Assembly (NCBI RefSeq): GCF_040054535.1
Contig: NC_090796.1
Coordinates: forward strand, 12,613,501-12,677,500
Direction of reading: 5' to 3'
Origin: Antennarius striatus
Lineage: Eukaryota; Chordata; Actinopteri; Lophiiformes; Antennariidae
DNA: 64,000 nucleotides
Shown here: piece by piece, positions 14,502 through 28,574 of the stretch
Position numbering within the stretch: position 1 is the stretch's first letter
How the letters are laid out: each line of letters opens with the position of its first letter
The notes under the pieces: model-generated
The model's database searches: none
What the model was told of the DNA's origin: nothing
Seen by the model: only the letters and a program-made list of their open reading frames with translations
Position numbers and translations under genes: made by a program

Positions 14502-15734
14502 GTGATTTTATGAATTAATTTTAGCCGTGAAGGGAGAATGTGTGGTGAAACTGCTGTCGGTTTGCCTCGGAAGTGTTTTAAATGTGATGTTTTGTCGGTG
14601 GGATGACGCTCCCAGCAGGAGGAATGCGTTTTTTTGTGCGTTATGAAGCTGTAAATCTAAGCTTATTCCGGTTTATGAGGGCTGTGATAAAGTCTTGAGT
14701 GAAAATCCGCTCTTTAAAGAAAAAAAAAAATTACGAAATGAAATTATTGAGTTACCATGTGGATTAAGCAACTATAATACACGTGAACACAATCGCAGAT
14801 TTACAAAACAGGCGGTAAACCCTGATTATTAAAGCTCGATTTATTTCACTTGGAATTAACCAACAGCTACTCAGCACTCCCATCCATTTATCTGCTGACC
14901 TGTTTTATACATCAAGGAATATTCTTATATTTTCATAATAAATTAGGTTGCTCAGACTTTGGGGTTACATTTACAGAAAAGTAAGAAACGTTCAACCGCT
15001 TCCTGATATTAAACAATAAAAAGTAGGTGAAATAAAAGTAAACAAATTAAAACAGGAAAGGCATTAAAACCTATTAAAATCAGCTGAGCATTAAAAACAG
15101 TCAGGCAAAGATTTGTGCCAGCGGCAAAACCCAGTGAGAACATACATGAAAAAAAAAAAAAAATCAAGATTTGAATTGTGGTAGAGGTCATAATCAGAAG
15201 GCTGAGTCAGCTGTCCCTACCAGTCTGGTTCCAGAAATAGCTAAATACTGAACTTCAGCGACTGAAGCAGAAGATGCGGAGCATGAACATGGAGCATATC
15301 TGAGAATCATTCAAGTGAGAATCTAATTGTCAATGACACAGTGTAAAGACAACACAATGTCTGAGGTAGGCCATGCTGACAAATGCCTGTCAGGAGCTGA
15401 CGGGCTGTGTTTTGATCAACTGACTGTTTCTATTAGTTCTATTAGTGCAACATGTATGAGATCAAATTTTAAAGAAAAGAAGCCTTGGTGAAATGGTTTA
15501 AAGATAGTGATTTTTACAGCAGATTTAAAATGTGTGATTTAAAATGTTTTTACCTGAGGTTTCCATGACGTTGCAGGACCAAAAGAATAAAAATTGTCTG
15601 TTTCATTTCGACTGAAATTTCAGTCAAGCCATGCAATCGAACCTAACATAATATTGTTGTGTTAATGAGTACGTTTCAGGTTTAAGACATGAAAGTATGA
15701 GTATCATCAGCATAAAGATGATAAGTTTTATTCA

Positions 15735-15880
15735 TACATTCATTCATTCATCTACTATGCCCACTTTTGTCCACCGTCACGGGTCGGTGACAGTGGATGG
15801 CTCATCATCACAGGAGATAATTTTTTATTGTTGTTTTATTTTATTTTATATACTTTTGTGATCCCCGAAAGGAAATTATA
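15735..15880. repeat. Short interspersed-repeat fragments (CATT)n/LINE-tail-like and GATCCCCGAAAGGAAATT
   Basis: The stretch starts with a (CATT)n run followed by sequence resembling the reverse complement of a fish L2-type LINE 3' end. About 60 bp further on is GATCCCCGAAAGGAAATT, a tail motif that recurs in inverted orientation at about 49891-49911. Both are degraded fragments within the 5' intron of slc16a5. Confidence 0.45.
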
Positions 15881-17544
15881 AGCATGTTGCTCTGCTTTGG
15901 TTGACGCTTCCAAAAGTGAGGAATGTGTGGAATATAATAGAACAATTTTCACCAAGACCTCACCAGATTTCGCAAGTGTGGGTTAGACTCAGAGTAGTCA
16001 CATTCCTTGACACCATCAGAGAAGTCCTCCTTAACCCACACATTCCAACCTGTAGAGTCCTGGATATTACTTTTTGAGAAGAACCAACGAGAGTTATGTG
16101 GCTTTATGCGTAGGAAAGTAGAAATATGAGTGGTTTTCAGTTCTAGCTTACTTAAACTTCAGCTTGACTTCAACTTATTTGAAATTCTTTTTTTTTATAT
16201 ATATATATATTTTAATCTGCTATTTGCCAAAACAAAGTGTGTTGCATTCATTTTGAAAATACAAGACTCAAAGGAAAGGACAAATGTAAATGATGAATGT
16301 ACATAGCAGAGTGTCACCACCCAAAAAAGAAACACACAGATGAAAAAAGTCCTGGAGCGGAAATGGGAAAAAACTGTCGACTAAACAGGTTCACTAAACA
16401 AGACACTCAAACACAAAAATGTAGCCCCATACTAAGTCCCATCAACATTTACCGTTAACCACATTAGCTGCTTTGCTTCAATATCTCAATGAAAACCTGT
16501 TACTTCTGTGTGTGATGTAATCGTTCAAGCTGTGTTAACACACTGTTGTGTGTCTCAGTGTGAAGCTGTAGAACACACCTATAAGAATTTATTATGTGAC
16601 TTCAATTTCAATCTTCTGGAATAATCTGGAGAGATAAAATGGAGACAAATGTGAGTAGAACAAGAATTTGATTTAATTGGATTGTAATTGCTCAATTTAA
16701 TTGCATTAAAAATGAATTTGGGTCACAAATTCTTATAGGGATTATTAAATATGGGTCATTCTGTTAAAATATGATTTGCATGGTTTTAAATGAATTGCAT
16801 GACTACAGTATTTTGGATGAATAAGAAATTTAAAACTGATTGTAATATCATGAAATATAAGCAATTTACTTGTATTTGGTCCTAAAAGAAATCTCATATT
16901 GCTACATACATTTTTGGTTTCTGGTCTTCATCACATCAGGATCATCAATGGTGGCAGCAGGAATAAAAGCACAAATAACATGTGAACAAAACTCTAAAAA
17001 AGCCCTGTCAGTGGAAGCAAACCGTTTTTGTTCTCCAAGATGGGCTAATACAAATTTATCTTCAGTAGAGGTTAAGCTGACTGTTGACTTGCACTGAATC
17101 AATACTGACGCATGACTGATAATACAGTACAACAATTATCAATTGTGTAAATGGTTGGATGGTGACTGGTTGTTTTTTCAATGTACATCTAATACCTGAC
17201 CAAAGACGAAGCTGCTGCTATCTGCCAGGTGAACTCTAGAAAGCTTTAAGACATGTAGTGGGGTTTTTTTGTATAAAATATGCTATACAAATAAAGCTTG
17301 TTTGAATAGCACTTAATCCCCCTACTCCACTACATCACAGAGGTGAGTACTGTGCTCTATTTTCTATTAACTTCAGTTACTCATTTCTTATCATATTTCA
17401 GTTGCTCTTTAGAGGCTGATGGTACGTGTTCTTTTTTGCAGCTTTCAGTACACACTGCAACATCTTTAGTGACATGGGCCTTGAAAGTCATCACACACCC
17501 CACAGAACAAACACGAGAGCAATACCTCAACTGTCGAGAACAAA

Positions 17545-20500
17545 ATGACTCAGAGAAATGGAATCAGATGGACGAGTGACCGCTGCTCTCTCTCTGAGGA
17601 CTGTGTGCAGGAGAAGACTCCAGGGCCCGACGATTATGAAACAGAGAACGGCAGGCCAGGGGGCGAAGGAGCTGTCACTGCACCGGATGGTGGTTGGGGA
17701 TGGGTGGTATTAGTTGCCACCGTCATAGTCCTAGCTTTGACCCTAGGATTCTCCGCCTGCGTGGGAATCTTCTACACTGACCTGCAGGAAGATTTCCAGG
17801 CCACCAACAGTGAAACTTCATGGGTGCCCTCCATCATGATATCAGCACTTCATGTGGGAGGTAAAAAACAACAACAAAACCATATGTATGACAAACAATG
17901 ATAGATTTTTTTTTTTTGACTGAATTATTCAACCACATAACCACCAATTATTCACCCCCTTGGCGTCAGGGTAATGATAGTCCCTGCCTGCTGTTACTGT
18001 ACAAGAATGTCGTGTAACCAGAGAGAGGATCTGGGTTTGTTTTTAACTGTCCTGCTGTGTTATGTTGTTTTAAACAACATTATTCTATGAGGACGCTGAG
18101 CTGGCTTATTCTCCCTGACCTCCAGAAACCTGTTTCTATTCCATGAGGAACTCAGGTTAAATGTTAGCACTTACAATCTTATAATGTTTTATGTCAGACA
18201 GTGATCAGCTGTTCAGCAAAACTACAGATGGTGTGTTTTAGACTTACAGTTTTTTAGTCTGTAGGGAGTAAAAAATAAATAAATAAATCAGAGGTTTAAG
18301 CACACACACATATACTCCAGAAGTAAATATTGCTTTTCTGTATGCAGATATATCATTACAAAATTCAATTTGTGGTTTTTTTTAAAGTTATTATCTAATA
18401 TGTCTTTGCAATTTAAGTCAAGGCAACAGTGCTTTTAAGTTTGAACTCATCCATTGTCAAAAAGTGAAGAAAAGTAGTCTTGTGTTGTTGAGACATTTTT
18501 GAGGAATAGGCCCTGTTTTACACTAATCTCAGTTTTTTGCATTGCATTTTTCTCTTAACAAGATCTTCTTCATATTATAATAGCTGAGTGTTTTTAATGA
18601 AGCTGCTTCCGTGGAAATAATTTTGTGTGTAGCTGGATTATAACTGTAGGTGTGGGAAGAGTAAATAAAACCTGCGGTGAGATAACATAAAAACCTTATG
18701 CTGCATTTACTTGTAGGACTGGGAAAATCTGGTAATAACTGAAGCATAGAGCTAATGACAGAAAACAATTTAACACAACAATAAATAATATCAAAACCTG
18801 GGTTAGATTTTATTTAAAAAAAGAAAAAAAGGTAGAAACCGTACAATGATTTCATCCTTTATTTGCTGTAGACACAAATGTTAGCGTCTAACTGGTCAAT
18901 AATGTTGACTTCTCTCTACAACAACAAGTTATGTAACGCTGAGTGATGGTTGTTCAAATAAGGCCAATATAGAAGATAAAGGTGAATGTTGAGCAGCTAA
19001 TTAGCGAGAAAATCTATTATACTGTATATCCCAGGAATTTATTTAGGAAACTTCTTGTTTTCAACACTTTCTTCAGTAGGTGAAAGAATATTTTTGTATC
19101 TTCTTAAAGCTAGTCACAAAAATAGAAAATAGAGTTTTGAATGGTAGATAATCTGACAGGATATCCAATCGGTGGATGTACAAGCGGAAGAGAATTTAAT
19201 TAGACTGGATTAAAATATGCTTTTGTACTGTATATCTTGGTTGTACATTTGTGCCTTTTTATCAGAAGAAAACTAGTCATAAACAACAATGAACACTGGA
19301 CGCTGCCTGCGTCATTCCTCTTAATTCCCATCCTATCTTCTTCCCTCCTACATTTCAATGGGCTCTCTTATATACTTTAATACGAGACAATCCCCTGAAT
19401 ATGTAGAAACAGCAAGAACTAGGTTTTATTTCATTCGACCTTTTGACTGAAACATGAAGACTCTTTCATCCCTTGACTTTACAGTCTACTGATCATTGAA
19501 CAAATTATTTTTTCTCTCTTTAAGTCCTTTTTTCTCTGTTTAATTTTTGGTTCTCATGGCTTTTGAGGAGAGGAATGCGTTTAACCTTATAAATTTCATT
19601 ACAAACCTAAGATTAGAGTCTTCACTAATCTTTCACTAATCCCAGGTGTCTCCTCTTTAAACTGCATGGGTTTTGAGCAATTGGCTGCATTTTTAGAGGG
19701 GCAGTGGTGTTCATCGCCACTTTCCATGGAAATAAATGTAGACTGAAGAATCTACAATGTTCATTTATCTTTAAAAAAAATATGACCTAAAACATAAAAA
19801 TATAGAATTTTAGTATACAGTATAATTTTGGTGTTCTGAGACTGTATGGAGGAAATAGTTTGATTTTGAAACTTGGAGAAATATTGTACTTAAAGCATTC
19901 TGAAGTCTGTGTGTTTGACTGCAATAGCTCAGTTTATGATCACCATCATTACTTTGCAGCCCTGGTGCCAAACAGCAAAAGCACCTCCAGTGTGTGTTTA
20001 CCAGTGCTGCTAGTGACCTTTGACCAATAGAGCTCACTGTTTTTAGTGCTGAGGCTTCAAGCAAAAAATTTGAATGAGCAGCATTTCAAGTAAAATGATG
20101 TCATAGATGCAGGATAATATTTTCAGCAGTGATAACTCATTTGTCTTGCAGCGCAGTATATTTTCATGTTAATGTAAAGTAGATTCATTGTACCGACAGT
20201 TGTTACAGTATGGTACGTTGTAAAAAATTTTTAATTCGTTATGTAGGTGTCTGTTTTAAAATTCAGTGGGTTATTTTCACTGATAATTTTTAAAATAGTT
20301 TTGCATGTGCATGCACACATACAAGTCTGCCAAACAAAGAAAGAAGTATTGTCTGGCAAGCCTTCAGTACTTTCAGGTACAGATTACAGTGAAACACTAG
20401 TCAAGTGAAACCTGCAGGAGGATTATCACAACGTACCCTCGTCTGCCGTGTATGCCATTGCCTGCTTTTGCTATTGCATGCACTAAACTAAGAGCATTAT

Positions 20501-23278
20501 GTTTGATCCACAGGTCCTTTTTGTAGTGTGTTGGTTGAGAGACTTGGTTGCCGAGCTACAGTCATGTTGGGAGGAGTCCTAAGTGGATTTGGAATGGCAG
20601 CCAGCTCGTTTACCCAGTCAATCGGCCAGCTCTACATCACGGCTGGTGTTATCACAGGTTAGGAAATATTCTATTGATTTATTATCCTGCACTAACACTT
20701 TAATCATTCTAGCTACACAAAACAGACTGCTACCTGTCCAGCAAACATCGAACACAGTCACTGAGCAGCTGGTATGCAAAGCAGGTCATTTAACAGCTGA
20801 GGTGCCTTATATTTTTCTCAGAAGTTGGATAATGTAGCATTCACGACCTATTGGGAATTTGGATAATTCAATCTGTGACCTCACTAAACCATGTGAACGT
20901 GTTTAGATGGTTTGCTCAGAGAATTCAATTTCTGACTTGCTGCTATCCTAGGTTCCTCCTTATGATTGCTGACCCATCATCAGAACAGTGCTTGCAAATA
21001 CATTTGTAATGATAGATGTCAGCCCACAAATGTACTCAAGGTTTGCTGATGTGAACAAAGTTCAGCACTGACCATCAGTTAATCACAAGACTTAACCGGA
21101 AATATTTGAAAAAAATGAAACCCAGCTAATACACACAGACAGGAATTAACAATCACAACTGAATAAAGCTGAAGTATTTTTCATTGTTGTCATGTTTACT
21201 ACCTGCCTGAGGGCCAAGAAAAATCGGATGAAAAATTTACATAGTTTAGGGAACTATCATTAACTTGAATCAGATTTGCAAATGATAATGTACTATTGTC
21301 ATTACAACAAAGTTCAACAGGGGAACTATAACTGTGAGCGCTGCATGCATACCAGTAAAATTTTGAACTTGCTGTCCTCCTTGATGTGTTTTATTTCATC
21401 ATTTCAGGTCTTGGTTTCTGCTTCAGCTTCCAACCAGCTGTGACGATCCTCGGTCACTACTTTGTACGCCGTCGAGCATTTGCCAACGCCATGTCATCCT
21501 CAGGCACTGCCCTGGGAATGTGCACTCTACCTTTCCTGGGGAACTACCTCCACACAGAGCTGGGATGGAGGGGAAGTTTCCTTGTGCTGGGGGCTGTCCT
21601 GCTGAACTGCTGTGTGTGTGGAGCAGTGATGAGGCCCCTCCAGCCCCCTAAGCATCGAGGCCAGCCACTGATAAACCACAGCCAGTCTATGCCAGACAAA
21701 GAAAATGTCACAGACAGAAAAGGGTGGATGAAAATGATAAGGAGATCCCTGCTGGATTTCATAAGCAAACACATGGCCTTTGATCAATTATGCAACAACT
21801 CACGTTACTGTGTGTACACGATAGGCATCTCCTGGATGATGCTGGGGTTCGTGGTGCCTTTAGTGTATCTGGTTCCCTATGCTACAGCAAACGGAATGGA
21901 TCCGAGCCTGGCTGCACGGCTGCTGTCAATCATGGGTGTCGTGAACATATCGGTGCGGCCGCCCATTGGTTTACTGTTCAACATGCCCTGGTTCAAAGGG
22001 AAACACGTTTATGTATTTGCGTCAGGTTTAATGGTCAACGGGCTCAGTAACAGCATCTGCTGTTTTGGGGCTAGCTTTGGTGTTCTGATTACGTATGTCG
22101 TCTTCTATGGACTGTCCATGAGTGTGGTGGGCTCCCTGATGTTCACCGTCCTCATGGATATAGTGGAGATGAGTCGCTTCCCCTCAGCTCTGGGGCTACT
22201 CGCTGTCATGGAGGGCATCATGCTGCTCATCGGGCCTCCACTCGCAGGTAATGTGAGCACAGAGTGAGTAAGAGTTGAAGCGGACATTGGAATGTGGATC
22301 ACAGTATTACTTCACACATGCACACCCACAACACATGCAAACATACAGTACATAAATATGCTATATATAACAGCAGACAAAAACTCTTTGTGTTTTGTAA
22401 AAAAGTATTTTTACAGTTTTTCCTAGAGGACTATCAAAAACAATTTGTTCTTCTCTTCATACAAAAAACAGGACTTAAATAATTGTCTTGTTATGTTCCA
22501 CCAATGCAAGTCTGTGCTTCCCTCTGAAGTCCTGTTCAGAAGCAGCAGTGCACAGAAAGGCCAGAGGCTCTGGGTCTCAGATGACAAGCATGCTTCCCTT
22601 GTTTATCAGACGACTCAAATATCCGGGCAGTGATATAACCACAGGATATGACTGACAACAGAATCAGTTTACATGAGCAGGGAATCGCATTACATAGCTC
22701 TGCTTACTTTGCGTATGTGATCACGTATAGCCAGAAAAAGTACACACATGCTGTGCTTTATGAACCCTTCTGCTCATACTTGAAGGGAAGTATGAACCCT
22801 TCATAATCATACTCATACAACAAAGAAACTTCCATTTTTATGGCAGTAGTACCTTTTTAAGAGATGAATATTAAATTCTTTGCAAGAGTTGAACGAAAAA
22901 CACTATTTCATGCAAGTTTACTATGCCTTCTTTGTTTCAGCCAGTTTCAGCCATTAACTGAAATGAAATCATGAAATGCTGTCAGTACTGATGATTTGTA
23001 TTGTTCTTATAGGAGCCCTGGTTGACAGGACAGGGCAGTACTACCACGTATTCTCTGCCTGCAGTGCCGTCGTTGCCTCAGCTGCCGTGTTCCTCATAGT
23101 GTCTTTTTGCTGGCTGGATACAAAAGTAAAGAAGTCAAAGAGAGGTCAACCATCCACAGTGCAGGAGCCTGGTAGAACTGTTGATATAGTTCCTGGCTGT
23201 CAGTACAGCAACCTACCAGCTGAGAGAGACAAAGACAAGGCTTCAGCTAATGGGGCAGAGCACGTCTCCAGCATTTGA
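17545..23278 (+). CDS. slc16a5: Monocarboxylate transporter 6-like, solute carrier family 16 member 5
   Basis: Twelve-TM major facilitator of the SLC16 family at the plasma membrane. Human MCT6 moves drugs such as bumetanide rather than lactate, and the substrate here is unknown. Four coding exons: 17545-17860, 20514-20657, 21408-22247 and 23013-23278, total 521 aa, with in-frame GT-AG junctions. The family TM1 motif is present as APDGGWGWVVLV, and the TM5 motif as YFVRRRAFANAMSSSG. MCT6 is favoured over other members by NSETSWVPSI, GCRATVMLGGVL, SFTQSIGQLYITAG and YCVYTIGISWMMLGF, which track human SLC16A5. The central loop between TM6 and TM7 is Lys/Asp rich and variable. The hydrophilic C-tail ends in HVSSI. 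A short upstream ORF begins near 17474. KCTD2, SLC16A5 and ARMC7 are also linked on human 17q25, which supports the assignment. Confidence 0.9.
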
Positions 23279-23787
23279 ACCTGCAACACTGTAAGCTCCC
23301 CGTATCAGTTATACGCTCTGGGTCAGGCAGTTCTTCATATCTTTTTGTAATGTTGGTACCAGCCTTGTTGGCGTACCAGATATTGCAACGTTTGCTTTTC
23401 TGTGGGTGGATGACACTTCCCCTGACAGAGGCATTGCCTTCATGAGATGAACCACTGCCATCAGGCAAGACATAAAGGTCAAAGCAAACACAATGTATTC
23501 CCCAACATTGGACACTTGATCCCTCTTACCAAAATTAACAGACGTGCTCTAACAATGTGATTACACTGTTTCTTGTAAAATGCTGCTGCGTGTTGTGACT
23601 ACACAATCTATCATATAGGAGTTGGCTCACTTGGTCAAACCAAAAAATTTAGAAAGCATTCTAAATGCTTTGTTGGTGCTTTCTGTGGTCAAATACTCGG
23701 AAAGTATTAGTTTTATAGAGTTGGTATTTGGTATTCTACTGTGATAATGTAGCTTATATGGTTGCAAATATATCAGCATTAAAACTG

Positions 23788-23815
23788 AACCATTAATATT
23801 ATAATATTAATGGTT
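23788..23815. repeat. Perfect 28-bp palindrome in the slc16a5 3' UTR region
   Basis: AACCATTAATATTA is followed directly by its exact reverse complement. The palindrome lies 510 bp after the slc16a5 stop and four bases before an AATAAA hexamer, so it could fold as an RNA hairpin just upstream of the polyadenylation signal. Confidence 0.9.
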
Positions 23816-23818
23816 AAC

Positions 23819-23824
23819 AATAAA
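23819..23824 (+). terminator. Candidate polyadenylation signal AATAAA for slc16a5
   Basis: An AATAAA hexamer lies about 540 bp after the stop codon, at a usual 3' UTR distance. No transcript evidence is available. Confidence 0.4.
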
Positions 23825-24120
23825 ATGGAGAGAAAACAATGGAGTACAAAGACACTTCACAAAAAAGCTAAATAATAAATGAATTTAATTAATTACATTT
23901 TTTTTAAAAGTTCCAAATTTGACAATGAGTTATAATGTGTAGATCATTATTAAATTAATCAACTTTACTTGTGAAACACTTTGCATGCAGGAACATGCAA
24001 CGCAAAGTGCTTCACAGAATGAAAAACAGTAAACACAAAGAAAGAAAAATAATTACAATCAAAGCCCCTCCCTCCTACTCTTACAGACACACACACTCAC
24101 ACATACACTCACACACACAT

Positions 24121-24121
<1 letters not shown>

Positions 24122-24166
<45 letters not shown>
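24122..24166. repeat. (CA)n microsatellite
   Basis: About 45 bp of CA dinucleotide, preceded by interrupted CACA/CACT units from about 24087. Confidence 0.95.
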
Positions 24167-24169
<3 letters not shown>

Positions 24170-24690
24170 ATCTTCCAGATTGTTTGTGTGCAGCATAATA
24201 TTTGAACATTCCTCTAGGTTCAGAAAACAGATGCAGTAGAAACATTAGCAAACACAGTTTGCACAGCGTCTCAATTTCTGTACCCCAAAGAAGTAGCAGG
24301 TAAGCACTTGGATCAAAAACAAGCTAATTTTATAATCAGAATGTTTTTAATACTAAATTTAATAATTCAGTAATTCATCGTCACATAATCATTTTGTTGA
24401 CATGTGCGACAGTGCCTGATCCCCTGGTTGACCATAATTTCTACTTAAACAGACGATAAATATAACTTGAACTGGTTGTACACAAGCAAATCAAGCTGTT
24501 CCAGCTGCAGTTTAATGATTACACATTTCACAGACTCTATAGTGAATACAAATAAAGTTGTTGTTTCTGCAGTCATCTAATAGGTAAAAAGATTTTAAGA
24601 TTGACACAAATGCAGACTATACAGCTTATATATGCATATGCTTTATTATCAGTTGATGGAAAGTACCTGCCTTGCTTTGCAATCTATGTT

Positions 24691-24965
24691 CTCCCCGTGT
24701 CTAGATGGGTTTTGTCCGGCTCCTCCGAACTTCTTCCCACCTCCAAAAACATGCAGCTTAGGTGAATTGGCCACTCCGAGTTGTGCGTAGATGTGAGTGT
24801 GAGCGTGAATGGCTATCTGTCTGTCTGTGTAGCTCTGGTGACTTGTCCAGGTGTGTACTCCACCTTTTGCCCATAGTCAGCTGAGATGGACTCCAGTGTA
24901 ACCCGGGACCCGTATTCAAAAAAATTACAATTGTCTCATCATCAAAAAGATGAACGAATGAGTGT
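24691..24965 (+). mobile_element. L2-like LINE 3' end fragment
   Basis: The order of motifs (CTCCCCGTGTCTAGATGGGT, then TTCCCACCTCCAAAAACATG, AGGTGAATTGGCCACTC, GTGAGTGTGAGCGTGAATGG, GACTTGTCCAGGTGTGTACTC, CAGCTGAGATGGACTCCAG, and a GATGAACGAATGAGTG tail) is that of the 3' untranslated end of fish L2-type LINEs. The copy is 5' truncated and diverged, with no coding part. The clade name is from memory of the consensus. Confidence 0.65.
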
Positions 24966-26540
24966 CTTTTAGGGGTCTTTTAATACTTCCTGTACTGCAT
25001 AGAAACAGGTCATGAATGCATTTTTTTAAATTGTCCAATAAGTTTTGAAATAGTTGGTAGTTTTGATCAATTATAATAATAAGCTAATGATAATGGTAAT
25101 GAAGATAATAAAGATAATATTATTTCCAGTAAACAAGAAACGGATGACAGAAGTGATCTTAAAAGCAAACATTGAACAAGGGAGTGTTAAGTGCTATTCT
25201 AATTATTTAAGTTCCATTTTATTACAGTATCTGAAAATAAATTATAGTATGTTCAGTGAAAAAACATGCAAAATGCGACAGTGTTGCTTTGTGGTCAATT
25301 AAAAATCAGGCCTTGGATAACACACATCTTCCATTAGTAGGAGTATTCAAAGATGGTTCGATCTGTTTTTGGGACTTTTGGAAAGAAGAAATCTAGAATA
25401 TAAAAGTTCATTCTTTTTTTGGGAGGGGGGGGGTCATTCTTTTTGAATTGTTTATCATATTTAAAGCAGGAGAGTTTGTTTCCGTTAGATGAAGATGTTA
25501 GCATGCTGAGCATGTTACGGTAATGATGATTAACTTAAGGTAATTGAAGGTGGACTTAAAGTCTGATTCCATGTGTCTTTTACCTTTCTGTTGACAATGA
25601 ACATGTACTGTATAAGCTGTAATGAATGGAGTTTTTATGTACTGCATGCTGTCTAATCCTTAATGGTACAGTGCCTTTTTATAGATTTCACATTTTAAAA
25701 TCTTTCAAGAGCACCAATTATGTTCATATGACATTTTATGACACTGTAGAGTTTATTATTATGTGACACTTTTGAGAAATTATCAGCAAGATTGTCACAC
25801 CATTGGTAATATATGTTTTATTTCAGATGTGAAACCTTTAATATGTCTCAGGTATGAGCTGCATTACAGTAATCGGAAATGTGACCAGAAGTTTTGTCAG
25901 CAAAGAGAGATTTTTTTTGAAGCTTGTTTTACATTTGGTAAATAAAAAAAATTGCTATATATTCATAATTTATACATTTATTATCAGGGGAAATAAATGT
26001 TTGACAATTAAAGTGTTCTTTGGTGTGAATTATTGAGTGTGAATCTAGCCTTTATATATTTAGCCTCACCTTTACAAATGCAATATCAACAGAATCAACA
26101 CGATGCATCAAGCGATAAGAAAAAGGGGATTGCTACTTTAATAAAAGCACATCTATGATATTCACCTCAAAGTCAAAGGACTAAAAGTAAACTAATTTTT
26201 ATTATGGGTGACTCAGTTCTGCAGCTGCCAAATGTGAGACATAATACTTTATACGCTGCAAAACAAATTAATCTGCCATCACCATGATTAATGAGCTGGC
26301 CACATTTTAATAAGAATGATCTAAATGATCTGAATCTGCAAAAAGTAAATAATTATGAATAACTTGAAGAGGAAAGAAATTTTTTTATTACTTTTACCTT
26401 TGGAACAGATTTTGATGACACTACTTCTTAATACAAGACGTGCAATAAACTCTAAAACCCAATAATGTCATGGCTCAATCTGAGAGAAATTTTTAAAGTT
26501 AATCATTAAAAGTAAATATAGATGAAACTACAGGTTGTTG

Positions 26541-26808
26541 TGTGTAGAGGTCACTACCAACGCTTAAACGCTGACGCCGCTGCTGTTTGGCCACAACGGG
26601 CTGCCGTAGGAGTCTCAGCAGAGACGATTCAAGTAACTTTTACCGCATCGGGCAAAAAGTAAACTTTGAACTGATGGCAGCGTTTGTGTTTGTTGTCACT
26701 TCCCTGTGGATTCTCCACCAGTGCACACTGCTTCACCCGTGGAACGAAGGAAATGAAAGCTGTTGCTACCGCAGCTAAGCTAGCTGCTAACGCCTGCTTG
26801 ACTTTGCG
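26541..26808 (+). promoter_or_regulatory. Proposed 5' UTR exon and promoter region of the tap2-like gene
   Basis: A strong donor, TTTGCG/GTAAGT, ends a probable first exon at 26808. The next exon opens after TTTTTAG at 26890. In the frame of the coding start an in-frame TAA lies in this upstream exon with no ATG between, so the ATG at 26930 is the first usable start. A 63-codon open frame at 26587-26778 runs through this exon but resembles no known protein and is probably chance. I did not see a convincing interferon-response element, although TAP genes usually carry one. Confidence 0.5.
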
Positions 26809-26929
26809 GTAAGTTTTCCAAATGAAGTGCGTCGACCTCAACTTAACTATCATTTAAATTGACCACAAGTGTCCATGTTTGTGTTTTTAGGAGGATTCTT
26901 CCTCATCCAGCCTCCTGCTGTTCGACAGC

Positions 26930-28511
26930 ATGACGGGGGTCATAGCCTGTGGGGCTTTCCTTCTCATGCTGGACGCAGCGCTGTGCTCGGCGCTGTGGAC
27001 CGGACTGGTGCTGCTGCGGTGCTCCAGCTGTGGCGGGCTGCCGGCGGTGTGGACCATCGGGGCGGTCAAATGGCTCATCCTCCATGTGTTTACCTCCACA
27101 CTGATGGAAGGAAAGCGCCATCCCATCCTCGGGAGGTTGGCAGCGCATCTCTGCCTCCTATCTCCCATGTTTGAGAGCGGACGGATCTTACTGTTTCCTG
27201 CCCCGGAGCCCACCATGAGTTCAGGTCCCGACTTTGGAAAGCTGCTCCTGCGCCTGGTGTCCTCATTGCTGGCCTGTCTGGTCTGGGAGATGGGCCTCCG
27301 TTGTGATGGAAGAACAAAAAAGGACAACAATGAATTGAATGCCGCACACATAATTATAAGGACGCTGAAATTCTTCAAACCAGACACCCTTTACATCATT
27401 GCAGCTTTCACTGCACTCATTTTAGCTGTCGCTTGTAAGTTTGAAATCCTGACACCATACATTCTGTTTCATGTTGTGCATTTAGATTTATAAAACACTC
27501 AGTAATGTGATATCTCCTGGACATTTTAGTTATTTCTTCATTTAAGTATAAATAGCAGTAAAAACTGATGACATGTCATGGATTTCTTGTTCAGATAATC
27601 TGTGTTAATCTGGTCCCAACAGGTGATGCTTTCGTTCCATTGTACGAGGGGAAGGTGATTGACATGCTCACAGGTCAAGATTTTCAATCCAGTTTCAGTG
27701 ATGCTATTGGAAAGATGGCTTTATTAACTCTTGGAAGGTATTCAGATTCTCCTGTGTCATCTGTTTTTCCATTAACTACAAAATGTCTCCTAATCTCTCA
27801 CTAGAAACATGCGTCATTGATTTGAAACAGAAACAAACTTCTAATGTCTCCGTATAAACAGCGCTCTGTTCTCAGGAATAAGAGGAGGCACATTTAAGTT
27901 CATCTTGCTCCGACTGAGCAGGAGACTGAAGCACCTGCTATTTCAGACCCTCCTTCAGCAGGAAGTGCACTTCTTTGACGAGAACAAACCTGGTGAGAAA
28001 GATGCAGTAAACACACGACGCATCTGTTATTCAATGATAGAAGGACACATCTGTTTTTGTGGGCACAGAGCTTTTTCCTCATATACCTTGAAGAAGCCAA
28101 AAAGATAATATCAGCTGATGACCTAATAAAAATCCTGAACTGATAACGTAATAACTTTTGGCCAAGAAGGTAATAACTTAGGTTAGGTTTAGTAATAAAT
28201 TATTACATTATTGGCCAAAAGGTAATATGTTATCAGTGCTGTACTTGTATTAAATTACTGGCCAGTTATGTACTTTGTGGAAAAGAAAAGTAGTAGATAA
28301 AGAATGAAAGAGCTTTTACTACCATTGATTCTATTAGGATAGTAATTAATAGTAATATTAATTAAGATAGTAGTACTAAACCAATTTATCATCAATTTAT
28401 TTACTGATAATTTTCTTAATTAGAAAAATGCTCATTTTAATAAAAAGTGGTGTCCTGAAATTACTAACTTTGTTCAAAAACTTTTTTGTTTTAAAGTACA
28501 CAGAGACCCGC

Positions 28512-28574
<63 letters not shown>

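Larger units (their letters stand above)
23279..26540. other. Intergenic DNA between slc16a5 and the tap2-like gene
   Basis: Apart from the palindrome, a (CA)n tract at 24122-24166 and an L2-like fragment at 24691-24965, this 3.2 kb is AT-rich with no supported coding exon on either strand. Confidence 0.6.

Noticed and set aside
26587-26778. 63-codon frame upstream of the tap2-like gene as a coding exon
   Set aside because: It ends before the donor at 26808, does not join the tap2 frame, and matches nothing I recognise. The region is better read as 5' UTR.
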